Shown here in pieces: positions 1-5,085 of a stretch of DNA of 5,085 bases (position 1 is its first letter; each line of letters begins with the position of its first letter). The translations under genes and the position numbers were made by a program. Under the pieces are notes generated by a model. It saw only the letters and a program-made list of their open reading frames with translations. It ran no database searches and was not told the origin of the DNA. This DNA comes from Candidatus Cellulosilyticum pullistercoris (GTDB lineage: Bacteria; Bacillota; Clostridia; Lachnospirales; Cellulosilyticaceae): the NCBI GenBank assembly GCA_018883705.1, contig JAHLFQ010000174.1, positions 1 through 5,085 of the forward strand, given 5' to 3'.

Positions 1-173
1 GCTTCTGCACTAAATACAGACTCTTCTTTATATAAATAAGGGCTACAAACAGGCTGTAATCCTATTTTCTGCAATACTTCGCACAGCTTATTTATGTCAT
101 CTTCCATTTGCCTAGATAAGCCATTAGATAAACAAATGAGTCCTACCTTTTCTCCACTTTTTAATATTGCCAT
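1..173 (-). CDS. S66 family peptidase (LD-carboxypeptidase / MccF-like), N-terminal part
   Basis: Only the first 57 codons plus two bases are present; the gene runs off the left edge. The readable protein begins MAILKSGEKVGLICLSNG and continues to a segment reading GLQPVCSPYLYKEESVFSAE. That pattern (a short start, K-x-G-[DE]-K-[VI]-G-[LI], a serine/asparagine turn, a helix, then a 'GL-x-V' strand and a 'S-P-Y' segment ending in 'VFS') is what I know from the N-terminal domain of S66 serine peptidases. These cleave LD-peptide bonds in cell-wall recycling or inactivate microcin C-type peptides. The catalytic serine, glutamate and histidine of the family lie beyond the window, so activity cannot be judged. 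The start is fixed by AGGAGG at 179-184 (minus strand), 5 nt before ATG. The gene follows the importer in the same direction but is separated from it by a hairpin terminator and has its own promoter, so it is probably an independent unit. Family assignment is by pattern recognition of a short fragment. Confidence 0.75.
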   Translation of the reverse strand, partial: MAILKSGEKVGLICLSNGLSRQMEDDINKLCEVLQKIGLQPVCSPYLYKEESVFSAE

Positions 174-224
174 TTTTTCCTCCTATTTATCTTTCCACGC
201 TACTACTTCTTCTAATCACACTTT

Positions 225-253
225 ATTATACTCACTTGCGAGCTATTAATCAA
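225..253 (-). promoter_or_regulatory. Sigma-A type promoter of the S66 peptidase gene
   Basis: On the minus strand there is TTGATT (248-253), a 17-nt spacer, and a perfect TATAAT (225-230). The start point would fall near 217-219, giving a leader of about 45 nt before the ATG at 173. It lies just beyond the importer's terminator hairpin, as expected for a separately transcribed next gene. The spacer contains a short imperfect palindrome, CTCGCAAGTGAG (231-242); whether it matters is unknown. Confidence 0.65.
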
Positions 254-267
254 AATCAGCAATAATA

Positions 268-317
268 AAAGCTTATAAATTATACCTGCATCTAGCAAGT
301 TATAACTTATAAGCTTT
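268..317 (-). terminator. Hairpin terminator closing the amino acid importer operon
   Basis: Four bases past the ATPase stop codon, positions 301-317 pair with 268-284 (17 bp). After one bulged A (300), 295-299 pair with 285-289 (5 bp) around a 5-nt loop. On the plus strand two of these positions are A:C mismatches (279/306 and 286/298). On the minus strand both become G:U or U:G pairs, so the structure is fully paired only in RNA read leftward. It is followed by UUUUAUUAUU-like sequence (overlapping the stem end), a weak but usable U-rich tail. The stem is AU-rich at the base, unlike a classic GC-rich terminator, so it could also act partly as a 3'-end stabiliser. Confidence 0.7.
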
Positions 318-321
318 CTTG

Positions 322-1059
322 TTAATCTTTTAATACACGTTTTAAGAATTCTCTTGTACGTTCTTCTTTAGGTGCATTGAATATTTCCTCAGGTGTACCT
401 TCTTCTGCTATGATTCCTTTATCCATAAAAACAACTCTGTCTGATACTTCTCTTGCAAAGTCCATTTCATGAGTTACCACCAACATAGTCAGTCCTGTTT
501 CTGCTAACTCTTTCATAACCTTAAGTACTTCTCCTACCATTTCTGGGTCTAATGCTGAAGTTGGCTCATCAAAAAGTAGTACTTCTGGTTCCATAGAAAG
601 CGCTCTAGCAATAGCTACACGTTGTTTTTGCCCACCAGATAGTTGTTTAGGTTTAGCATTTATGTACTTATCCATCCCAACAACCTTAAGATATTTCATA
701 GCAATCTCTTCCGCTTCTTTTTGTGAACGCTTTAATACTTTAGTTTGTGCCACTGTACAGTTCTTTAAAACATTATGGTTATTAAACAAATTAAATTGTT
801 GGAATACCATACCTAATTTTGTACGATAGTCGTGAATATCATGTTTACCTTCTAAAATATTTTGTCCATGATACATGATTTCTCCACCACTTGGTTTCTC
901 AAGTAAATTAACACATCTAAGCAGTGTAGATTTACCCGAACCAGAAGAACCAATAATACAAACAACTTCACCTTTATTAACTGAAAAATCTATATCCCTT
1001 AGTACCTCATGAGTTCCGAAGGATTTATTTAAATGTCTAATATCAATTACCTTTTCCAT
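322..1059 (-). CDS. Polar amino acid ABC transporter, ATP-binding subunit
   Basis: This 245-residue protein is the cytoplasmic ATPase of an amino acid importer of the PAAT (GlnQ/HisP/TcyC-like) class; it hydrolyses ATP to drive the adjacent permease. All motifs are intact: Walker A GSSGSGKST (37-45), Q-loop glutamine in VFQQFNLF (Q87), ABC signature LSGGQ (140-144), Walker B LLFDEP with catalytic E165, D-loop SALD (168-171) and switch histidine H197 in VTHEM. The FNLF segment after the Q-loop and the THEMDFAREVSDRVVFMDKG run are typical of amino acid importers, and the length matches the family. The start is supported by GAGGAGG at 1067-1073, 7 nt upstream. It lies 18 nt downstream of the permease stop and is the last gene of the operon, followed directly by a hairpin. 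Substrate is not determined by this subunit, so no specific symbol is given. Confidence 0.95.
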   Translation of the reverse strand: MEKVIDIRHLNKSFGTHEVLRDIDFSVNKGEVVCIIGSSGSGKSTLLRCVNLLEKPSGGEIMYHGQNILEGKHDIHDYRTKLGMVFQQFNLFNNHNVLKNCTVAQTKVLKRSQKEAEEIAMKYLKVVGMDKYINAKPKQLSGGQKQRVAIARALSMEPEVLLFDEPTSALDPEMVGEVLKVMKELAETGLTMLVVTHEMDFAREVSDRVVFMDKGIIAEEGTPEEIFNAPKEERTREFLKRVLKD

Positions 1060-1077
1060 TTGTCATCCTCCTCTTCT

Positions 1078-1854
1078 CTATAATCCCTTCATAGCTTTTG
1101 CACGTTTTATAGCATCTTCTGGTTTCTCTACTTGCATTTGATTGCCTGTCATATTGTAATTAGCAGGGCCATCAAGTTTTTTCTCGATAAAACGTAGAAT
1201 ACGTGTTACTGTAAATGTCATAATAAAGTAAAGAATACATGCTATAAAGAAAGACTCAAAGTATCTAAAATTGTTACCTGCTACAGATTTCGTAGCAAAG
1301 AATAATTCATTTACACTAATTACGTTAAGAACAGAAGTATCTTTAATATTAATAACGAATTCATTACCTGTTGCTGGTAAAATATTTCTTACTACTTGAG
1401 GTAATACAACATTCATCATTGTTTGTAAATGATTCATTCCAAGTGCTTGTGCTGCTTCAAATTGTCCTTGGTCAATAGAAACAATCCCACCTCGTACAAT
1501 TTCCGCCATATAAGCACCTGTATTAATAGAAACAATAAACATCGCTGCTCCTAAGCGATTCATATCAATATTAAATGCTAATGCTGATCCATAATAAATA
1601 ACCATTGCTTGCACAATCATAGGTGTGCCACGGAAAAATTCAACATACGCCGAAAGAATCCAATTGATAATCTTTTGAATTACTCTACCTATTCCTTTTT
1701 CTGGTATAGGCATTGTGCGTACGACACCAATTAATAATCCAATGATTGAACCTAGGACTGTTCCAACCATAGCTATTAAAAGTGTAAGTCCTGCTCCTCT
1801 AAGAAACATAGGTCCATTCGTAGAAATAATTTTTATGATCCACTCTAAGCTCAT
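1078..1854 (-). CDS. Polar amino acid ABC transporter, permease subunit (HisM/GlnP type)
   Basis: A 258-residue integral membrane protein forming the importer's translocation path. A long hydrophobic helix covers about residues 18-45. The FFRGTPMIVQ motif (73-82) is a hallmark of the HisMQ permease family and opens the second helical region (to about 97). Further hydrophobic stretches are near 100-120, 153-170 and 199-223, consistent with about five membrane spans. The cytoplasmic EAA loop that docks on the ATPase is clear at 133-152 (FEAAQALGMNHLQ...LPQ), followed by the family's KDTS segment (171-174). The C-terminus ends in a charged tail (about 224-258), slightly longer than in many relatives. 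There is only one permease gene, so it probably works as a homodimer; this is inference. The ribosome site AGGAG at 1862-1866 sits 7 nt before the ATG. It is 25 nt after the receptor gene and 18 nt before the ATPase gene, in one operon. Confidence 0.95.
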   Translation of the reverse strand: MSLEWIIKIISTNGPMFLRGAGLTLLIAMVGTVLGSIIGLLIGVVRTMPIPEKGIGRVIQKIINWILSAYVEFFRGTPMIVQAMVIYYGSALAFNIDMNRLGAAMFIVSINTGAYMAEIVRGGIVSIDQGQFEAAQALGMNHLQTMMNVVLPQVVRNILPATGNEFVINIKDTSVLNVISVNELFFATKSVAGNNFRYFESFFIACILYFIMTFTVTRILRFIEKKLDGPANYNMTGNQMQVEKPEDAIKRAKAMKGL

Positions 1855-1879
1855 TTATTTTCTCCTAACATCTTTCTAT

Positions 1880-2722
1880 CTAATTTGCTGCAGGTTGATT
1901 AACAACAGCTGCATCCATAATAGTTGTACGTTCTTCTTGTGAAATACCTGCTAAAATCTCATTAATCTTTGCTGTTAGATCGCTATCTTTTTGTAAACCT
2001 ACAGCAATAGCTGTATCATCGTCTGATGTTTCAAATCCATCTTCAAAAGTAATCATTGTAAATTTATCATTTGCTGATGTTGCACTGATTGCTTCTGGTC
2101 TTTCTGATACATAGCCATCGATTACACCAGATTCAAGGGCTACACGCATTGTTGGGAAGTTCTCCATTGCAACTTGTTTTTGTACACCTTCGATTTGGTC
2201 AATCACTGAGTAGTGGAAAGTATTTAATTGTCCTGTTACCTTAGCACCAGTAAAGTCACTAAGCTTTGTTGCATTTTCGTATGCCCCACCTTTTTTTACA
2301 ACCATTACTAAATCAGATTTATAGTAGTTATCTGAGAAATCAATAGTTTGTTTACGCTCTTCAGTAGGTGACATACCTGCAATGATTGCATCAATTTTAC
2401 CAGATACTAAAGCTGGTACAAGTCCATCCCATTCTGTCTTAACAACCACTAATTCTTTGCCTAATCCCTCTGCTATTTTCTTTGCTATTTCAACATCATA
2501 ACCGCCAGCATATTCGCTACTTCCATCAATAGGCACTGCTCCATTTGAATCATCCATTTGAGTCCAGTTAAAAGGTGCATAGCCACATTCAAGACCTACT
2601 TTAAAAGTATTTGCTTCTGCCTCTATAGTAGCTGTACTTGTTTCTTCACTCGACCCACAGCCTGTTAATAAGGTAGCTCCCACTACTACCATACCCAAAA
2701 TTAAAGCTAATGTTTTTTTCAT
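1880..2722 (-). CDS. Amino acid ABC transporter substrate-binding lipoprotein (family 3)
   Basis: This 280-residue receptor would be anchored outside the cytoplasmic membrane and deliver an amino acid to the adjacent permease. The N-terminus is a lipoprotein signal peptide: KK, a hydrophobic core (5-19), and lipobox LTGC with lipidated C22. A Ser/Thr/Glu linker (23-38) precedes the two-lobed family 3 domain. Recognisable parts are GYAPFNW (47-53), the family signature GYDVEIAKKIAEGLG (74-88), the WDGLVPALVSGKIDAIIAGMSPT run (98-120), and EERKQTIDFSD. In that last segment R123 matches the arginine that holds the ligand's carboxylate in LAO/HisJ-type receptors. Where those receptors use an aspartate for the ligand amino group, this one reads YVSERPEA, suggesting E207. 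Substrate cannot be read from sequence; cystine, a basic amino acid or glutamine are all possible. The ribosome site GAGAGGA at 2731-2737 supports the start. It is the first gene of the importer operon, preceded by a structured leader. Confidence 0.93.
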   Translation of the reverse strand: MKKTLALILGMVVVGATLLTGCGSSEETSTATIEAEANTFKVGLECGYAPFNWTQMDDSNGAVPIDGSSEYAGGYDVEIAKKIAEGLGKELVVVKTEWDGLVPALVSGKIDAIIAGMSPTEERKQTIDFSDNYYKSDLVMVVKKGGAYENATKLSDFTGAKVTGQLNTFHYSVIDQIEGVQKQVAMENFPTMRVALESGVIDGYVSERPEAISATSANDKFTMITFEDGFETSDDDTAIAVGLQKDSDLTAKINEILAGISQEERTTIMDAAVVNQPAAN

Positions 2723-2810
2723 TTTGATCTTCCTCTCTTATTCTATTGTCATCTTTATAGGCCACTATATTGTTTTTACTGCATAATTTCCATCTTGCTT
2801 ATGTACTACT

Positions 2811-2859
2811 TAAAAAGGCAATCTACAATAACAGATTTACGTCATTGTAAATTGCCTTC
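2811..2859 (-). terminator. Terminator-like hairpin in the importer leader (possible attenuator)
   Basis: On the minus strand AAGGCAAUUUACAAUGACG (2840-2858) pairs continuously with UGUUAUUGUAGAUUGCCUU (2815-2833), 19 bp around a 6-nt loop. One further G:U pair (2859/2814) is possible. The 3' arm ends GCC and runs into UUUUU (2812-2816), the arrangement of an intrinsic terminator. Three internal positions (2823/2850, 2830/2843, 2833/2840) are A:C mismatches on the plus strand but G:U pairs on the minus strand, so it acts in leftward RNA. No gene ends upstream in that direction within the window, so it probably attenuates the importer mRNA or ends a short RNA. The U-run is short, so termination may be incomplete. 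Confidence 0.65.
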
Positions 2860-2871
2860 AGTTAGCCTGAA
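2857..2871 (-). other. Small stem-loop at the start of the importer leader
   Basis: UUCAG (2867-2871) and CUGAA (2857-2861) form a 5-bp stem with loop GCUAA. It sits almost at the predicted 5' end of the mRNA and shares its last three bases with the 5' foot of the following terminator hairpin. The two could compete or stack. It may be a 5'-end protecting hairpin or part of a switch; the sequence does not decide. Confidence 0.4.
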
Positions 2872-2879
2872 TTTAAATA

Positions 2880-2908
2880 ATTTTATCACCTAATACCACT
2901 AAATACAA
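2880..2908 (-). promoter_or_regulatory. Candidate promoter of the importer operon (extended -10)
   Basis: On the minus strand there is TTGTAT (2903-2908), a 17-nt spacer, and TAAAAT (2880-2885) preceded by TGA, giving the extended -10 pattern TGn-TAAAAT. The start point would lie near 2872-2874. I found no better -35/-10 pair between the leader hairpin and the receptor start codon. The -35 box is weak, but extended -10 promoters tolerate this. Confidence 0.5.
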
Positions 2909-3000
2909 GAAAAAAATTATATTATAATGCATTTATACGAAATAATAACTTATTTTTAAATTTATTATCAACTGTCACCTAAATAATTATCAGAATTGTA

Positions 3001-3030
3001 TATTTTATTCATGACATTTTCTTCTATAAT
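3001..3030 (+). promoter_or_regulatory. Candidate pdxST promoter
   Basis: A perfect -10 hexamer TATAAT lies at 3025-3030, about 40 bases before the pdxS ATG. The -35 region is poor: TATTTT at 3001-3006 with an 18-nt spacer, or overlapping AT-rich alternatives. The start point would be near 3036-3038, giving a leader of about 34 nt. No PdxR/MocR regulator gene adjoins, although in some Firmicutes such a gene lies divergently here. Confidence 0.45.
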
Positions 3031-3070
3031 AAAAATAACTTATTTCAATTCAACTATTTAGGAGGTTATT

Positions 3071-3946
3071 ATGGAAAATTCACGTTATGGATTAAACAAA
3101 GAATTAGCTCAAATGCTAAAAGGTGGCGTTATTATGGATGTTACCACTCCCGAACAAGCAAAAATTGCAGAAGCTGCTGGTGCTTGTGCTGTCATGGCAC
3201 TTGAACGCATTCCTGCTGATATTCGTGCTGCCGGTGGTGTGTCTAGAATGAGTGACCCTAAGATGATTAAAGGTATTCAAGAAGCTGTCTCTATTCCTGT
3301 TATGGCCAAAGTACGTATTGGTCACATAGCAGAGGCTCAAATACTTGAGGCTATTGAAATTGATTATATTGACGAAAGTGAAGTTTTATCTCCAGCAGAT
3401 GATGTTTATCATATTGATAAAACTAAATTTAAAGTACCTTTTGTATGTGGTGCCAAAGATTTAGGTGAAGCTTTACGCCGTATTAATGAAGGTGCTTCTA
3501 TGATTCGTACTAAGGGTGAACCTGGAACCGGTGATGTCGTTCAAGCTGTACGCCATATGCGTCTTATTAATAGTGAAATTAGAAAACTTCAATCTTTACG
3601 TGAAGACGAACTCTTTCAAGCAGCCAAAGAACTTCAAGTCCCTTATGACTTAGTACTTTATGTTCATGAAAACGGTAAACTTCCTGTTGTTAATTTTGCT
3701 GCTGGTGGTGTGGCAACGCCTGCTGATGCCGCACTCATGATGCAACTTGGTGCTGAAGGTGTATTTGTGGGTTCTGGTATTTTTAAATCTGGAGACCCCG
3801 TAAAAAGAGCTGAAGCTATTGTTAAAGCTGTTACTAACTTTAATGATCCTAAGGTTCTAGCCAAACTCTCTGAAGACTTAGGTGAGGCCATGGTAGGTAT
3901 TAATGAGTCAGAAATCAAATTACTTATGGCTGAAAGAGGTAAATAA
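3071..3946 (+). CDS. pdxS: Pyridoxal 5'-phosphate synthase, synthase subunit PdxS
   Basis: This 291-residue protein makes pyridoxal 5'-phosphate in the cytoplasm from ribose 5-phosphate, glyceraldehyde 3-phosphate and ammonia supplied by PdxT. It is a (beta/alpha)8 barrel that forms a dodecamer in characterised relatives. The match to the family is close along its full length: KGGVIMDV with catalytic D23, AVMALERIPADIRAAGGV (40-57), VMAKVRIGHIAEA with Schiff-base lysine K80, and DYIDESEVL (98-106). The second lysine K148 lies in MIRTKGEPGTGD, the motif is followed by AVRHMR, and the phosphate-binding glycine loops are present at PVVNFAAGGVATPADAALMM and GVFVGSGIFKS. All key residues are present and the length is normal (Bacillus PdxS is about 294). 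The start has AGGAGG at 3060-3065, 5 nt upstream. It forms an operon with pdxT 57 nt downstream. No sign of truncation or transfer. Confidence 0.98.
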   Translation: MENSRYGLNKELAQMLKGGVIMDVTTPEQAKIAEAAGACAVMALERIPADIRAAGGVSRMSDPKMIKGIQEAVSIPVMAKVRIGHIAEAQILEAIEIDYIDESEVLSPADDVYHIDKTKFKVPFVCGAKDLGEALRRINEGASMIRTKGEPGTGDVVQAVRHMRLINSEIRKLQSLREDELFQAAKELQVPYDLVLYVHENGKLPVVNFAAGGVATPADAALMMQLGAEGVFVGSGIFKSGDPVKRAEAIVKAVTNFNDPKVLAKLSEDLGEAMVGINESEIKLLMAERGK

Positions 3947-4003
3947 TTCTTCTTAAATAGCTTATTATTATATTCATACACTTAATATGAAAGGAGACTT
4001 ACT

Positions 4004-4591
4004 ATGAAAATAGGTGTACTCGCAGTACAAGGTGCTTTTATCGAGCATGAAAAAGCTTTAAGTACTCTAGGAATTAGTCATTTTGAAATTAGACAATCGA
4101 AAGATCTCTTAACCTCTTTCGACGGTTTGATATTACCTGGTGGCGAAAGTACAGTGATGGGTAAATTACTTCGAGATTTAAAACTTTTTGCACCTCTTAA
4201 GCAAGAAATTGAAGCAGGTCTTCCTGTGTTTGGTACTTGTGCAGGCCTTATTCTTCTTTCTAAAACAATTGCCGAAGATGAAACTGTACACTTTGGTACC
4301 TTGAACGTTACTACAAAAAGAAATGCCTATGGGCGTCAGCTAGGTAGTTTTAAAACCTTCTCAAACTTTAAAGGCATTGGTTCTATTCCTATGACCTTTA
4401 TCCGTGCACCATACATTGAGGCTGTTCATGATAAAACAGAGATCCTAGCTACTGTTAATCATCATATTGTTGCTGCTAGAAATCGTACGCAGTTAGGTAC
4501 CGCTTTTCATCCCGAACTTACTGAGGATGTGTCTGTTCATCAATATTTTATTGATATGATTAAAGAAAACACTTTTGAGGGTGCTAGCTAA
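4004..4591 (+). CDS. pdxT: Pyridoxal 5'-phosphate synthase, glutaminase subunit PdxT
   Basis: This 195-residue class I glutamine amidotransferase hydrolyses glutamine and channels the ammonia into PdxS. Visible motifs are IGVLAVQGAFIEH (3-15), the oxyanion-loop segment LILPGGEST (42-50), and the nucleophile elbow FGTCAGLILL with C79. RNAYGRQLGSF (106-116) and FIRAP (132-136) are both PdxT-specific features, and the closing FHPELTE supplies H169 and E171 of the catalytic triad. All triad residues are intact and the length is typical (about 190-200). The start is supported by AAGGAGA at 3991-3997, 6 nt before ATG. No promoter is evident in the 57-nt gap after pdxS, so the two are probably cotranscribed and end at the hairpin at 4644-4691. 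The pairing with pdxS and the preserved contact motifs make the assignment firm. Confidence 0.98.
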   Translation: MKIGVLAVQGAFIEHEKALSTLGISHFEIRQSKDLLTSFDGLILPGGESTVMGKLLRDLKLFAPLKQEIEAGLPVFGTCAGLILLSKTIAEDETVHFGTLNVTTKRNAYGRQLGSFKTFSNFKGIGSIPMTFIRAPYIEAVHDKTEILATVNHHIVAARNRTQLGTAFHPELTEDVSVHQYFIDMIKENTFEGAS

Positions 4592-4643
4592 ATCTCCCTA
4601 TGAATATAGTGGTGAACCTCTTCCTCACTGCCTCTTATATGCT

Positions 4644-4691
4644 AGAAAGTGCTATAGACTTATTCATTAAGTTCTATAGCACTTTCTTTTT
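4644..4691 (+). terminator. Intrinsic terminator of the pdxST operon
   Basis: A perfect 15-bp stem is formed by AGAAAGTGCTATAGA (4644-4658) and its complement at 4673-4687. It extends by four more pairs (4659-4662 with 4668-4671) past a single bulged T (4672), around a 5-nt loop, and is followed by TTTTT (4687-4691). It begins 52 bases after the pdxT stop. Leftward transcripts from the convergent gene would meet an identical stem but only a weak U-rich tail, so it works mainly rightward. The rest of the 4592-4749 gap shows nothing further. Confidence 0.9.
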
Positions 4692-4749
4692 AACGTCCCC
4701 TATTAATTTTGTGTATTTGTATGCTCAGCAGATAAACTATTCTCCTGTT

Positions 4750-5085
4750 TTATTTTCTTCTGATCATTTCCCCTCTACTACCAGGTTCCTTTCCCATGTT
4801 ATTGCTTCCCATATCTGAAAGATTAATACTACTTGCATCAACTAATTCGCCCGTAAAAGTATCTTGCTCTTCTGTAGTAGATGGAATTTCCCCTGTGAGC
4901 TGCTTTCTAATACTTTCTCCACGTAAGCTAATAAATGTTTTAATCGTTTCTACTCCCTTAGTAAATTCCTCGTAGGTATAGAAAGCTGTAGGATCTTTTT
5001 GAACATATGGGCTAATCATCTCTGTTACACGGTTAATCTCATCTTGGATGACTCCATTTTCAATATAATTTTGAAGGAATTCATC
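4750..5085 (-). CDS. CotH kinase family protein (spore-coat H-like), C-terminal part
   Basis: The last 111 codons of a gene entering from the right edge. The reading frame is open to the end of the window, so the internal ATG at 5017-5019 is not its start. The fragment begins DEFLQNYIENGVIQDEINRV and continues through EMISPYVQKDPTAFYTYEEF, then GVETIKTFISLRGESIRKQL. This helical pattern (an I-x-x-x-I segment, 'Y-x-x-x-DP', 'F-x-x-G', 'F-I-x-x-R-x-x-S-I-R-x-Q-L') resembles the C-terminus of CotH-type kinases. In Bacillus, CotH phosphorylates spore-coat proteins; related proteins occur in many clostridia. The ATP-binding and catalytic residues lie outside the window. After GEIPSTTEEQ the protein ends in a polar Ser/Asn/Gly/Arg tail (roughly the last 25 residues) that looks disordered. 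It converges on pdxST and is probably unrelated to it. Family assignment rests on recognition of the C-terminal pattern only. Confidence 0.65.
   Translation of the reverse strand, partial: DEFLQNYIENGVIQDEINRVTEMISPYVQKDPTAFYTYEEFTKGVETIKTFISLRGESIRKQLTGEIPSTTEEQDTFTGELVDASSINLSDMGSNNMGKEPGSRGEMIRRK

Larger units (their letters stand above)
2723..2873 (-). promoter_or_regulatory. Predicted 5' leader of the importer operon
   Basis: If the promoter at 2880-2908 is used, the importer mRNA starts with a leader of about 150 nt. It opens with a small hairpin (2857-2871), followed at once by a strong terminator-like hairpin (2814-2859). A weaker stem (2777-2805) then has nested UAC/GUA, GCA/UGC and GAU/AUU helices closed by a GGAA (GNRA-type) loop, and last comes the ribosome site. 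I see no T-box sequence, no SAM, lysine or glycine riboswitch core, and no credible leader peptide. The regulatory role is inference. Confidence 0.4.

Noticed and set aside
1715..1942. Open frame on the plus strand across the permease/receptor junction
   Set aside because: It is antisense to two well-supported genes and spans their ribosome site, with no recognisable domain or Shine-Dalgarno of its own.
2837..2845. A two-codon frame (ATG ACG TAA, minus strand) inside the leader hairpin as a leader peptide
   Set aside because: The ATG is buried in the stem and the only Shine-Dalgarno-like bases are also paired; three-base coincidences of this kind are common.
2815..2858. The intergenic inverted repeat as a plus-strand structure in front of pdxS
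   Set aside because: In plus-strand RNA several positions are A:C mismatches, there is no T-run after the right arm, and the pdxS promoter candidate lies downstream of it.
2723..2873. T-box, SAM, lysine or glycine riboswitch in the importer leader
   Set aside because: None of the conserved cores (for example the T-box GGTGG element) can be found, and the region 5' of the terminator is too short.
3116..3340. Minus-strand open frame inside pdxS
   Set aside because: Shadow of the highly conserved pdxS reading frame.
3664..3981. Minus-strand open frame overlapping the end of pdxS
   Set aside because: Antisense to the conserved PdxS C-terminal half; composition reflects the complementary strand of Ala/Gly-rich codons.
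4600..4818. Plus-strand open frame downstream of pdxT
   Set aside because: It runs through the pdxST terminator hairpin and the end of the convergent CotH-like gene; hydrophobic Phe/Ser/Leu composition is what T-rich non-coding DNA gives.
4750..5019. Reading the right-edge frame as a complete 89-residue small protein starting at 5019
   Set aside because: The frame stays open upstream to the window edge with continuous protein-like sequence, so it is the end of a longer gene.
1..5085. CRISPR array, insertion sequence, transfer RNA or phage attachment site
   Set aside because: No regularly spaced repeats, transposase fragments, terminal inverted repeats or cloverleaf-forming sequence were seen on either strand.

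Overview
The window looks like chromosome of a low-GC, probably spore-forming member of the Clostridia/Firmicutes. The evidence is AT-rich DNA, strong AGGAGG-type ribosome binding sites ahead of nearly every gene, a Gram-positive lipoprotein-type solute receptor, the ribose-5-phosphate-dependent PdxS/PdxT vitamin B6 route, and a gene end resembling the CotH spore-coat kinase family. The genus cannot be fixed from the sequence alone.

Layout from left to right. Positions 1-173 (minus) hold the first 57 codons of an S66-type (LD-carboxypeptidase/MccF-like) peptidase with its own promoter at 225-253. Positions 322-2722 (minus) hold a three-gene polar amino acid ABC importer, transcribed receptor, permease, ATPase, and closed by a long hairpin at 268-317. 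Positions 2723-3070 are a 348-base divergent intergenic region. It carries a candidate extended -10 promoter for the importer, a terminator-like hairpin inside the importer's predicted leader, and a candidate promoter for the rightward genes. Positions 3071-4591 (plus) hold pdxS and pdxT, the two subunits of PLP synthase, followed by a clear intrinsic terminator at 4644-4691. Positions 4750-5085 (minus) hold the C-terminal end of a CotH-kinase-like protein that enters from the right edge and converges on pdxT.

How the genes work together. In the importer, the lipoprotein captures an amino acid outside the membrane, a permease (probably a homodimer, since only one permease gene is present) forms the channel, and the ATPase drives uptake. 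In the B6 pair, PdxT releases ammonia from glutamine and PdxS combines it with ribose 5-phosphate and glyceraldehyde 3-phosphate to make pyridoxal 5'-phosphate. No direct functional link between importer and B6 genes is visible beyond their shared upstream region.

The coding content is ordinary. The most interesting signal is non-coding: a 20-bp hairpin with a short U-run starts within about 15 nt of the importer's predicted transcription start, about 90 nt before its first start codon. Its A:C mismatches on the plus strand become G:U pairs on the minus strand, which suggests a leader attenuator or a short RNA of a type I do not recognise. I see no complete novel system here.
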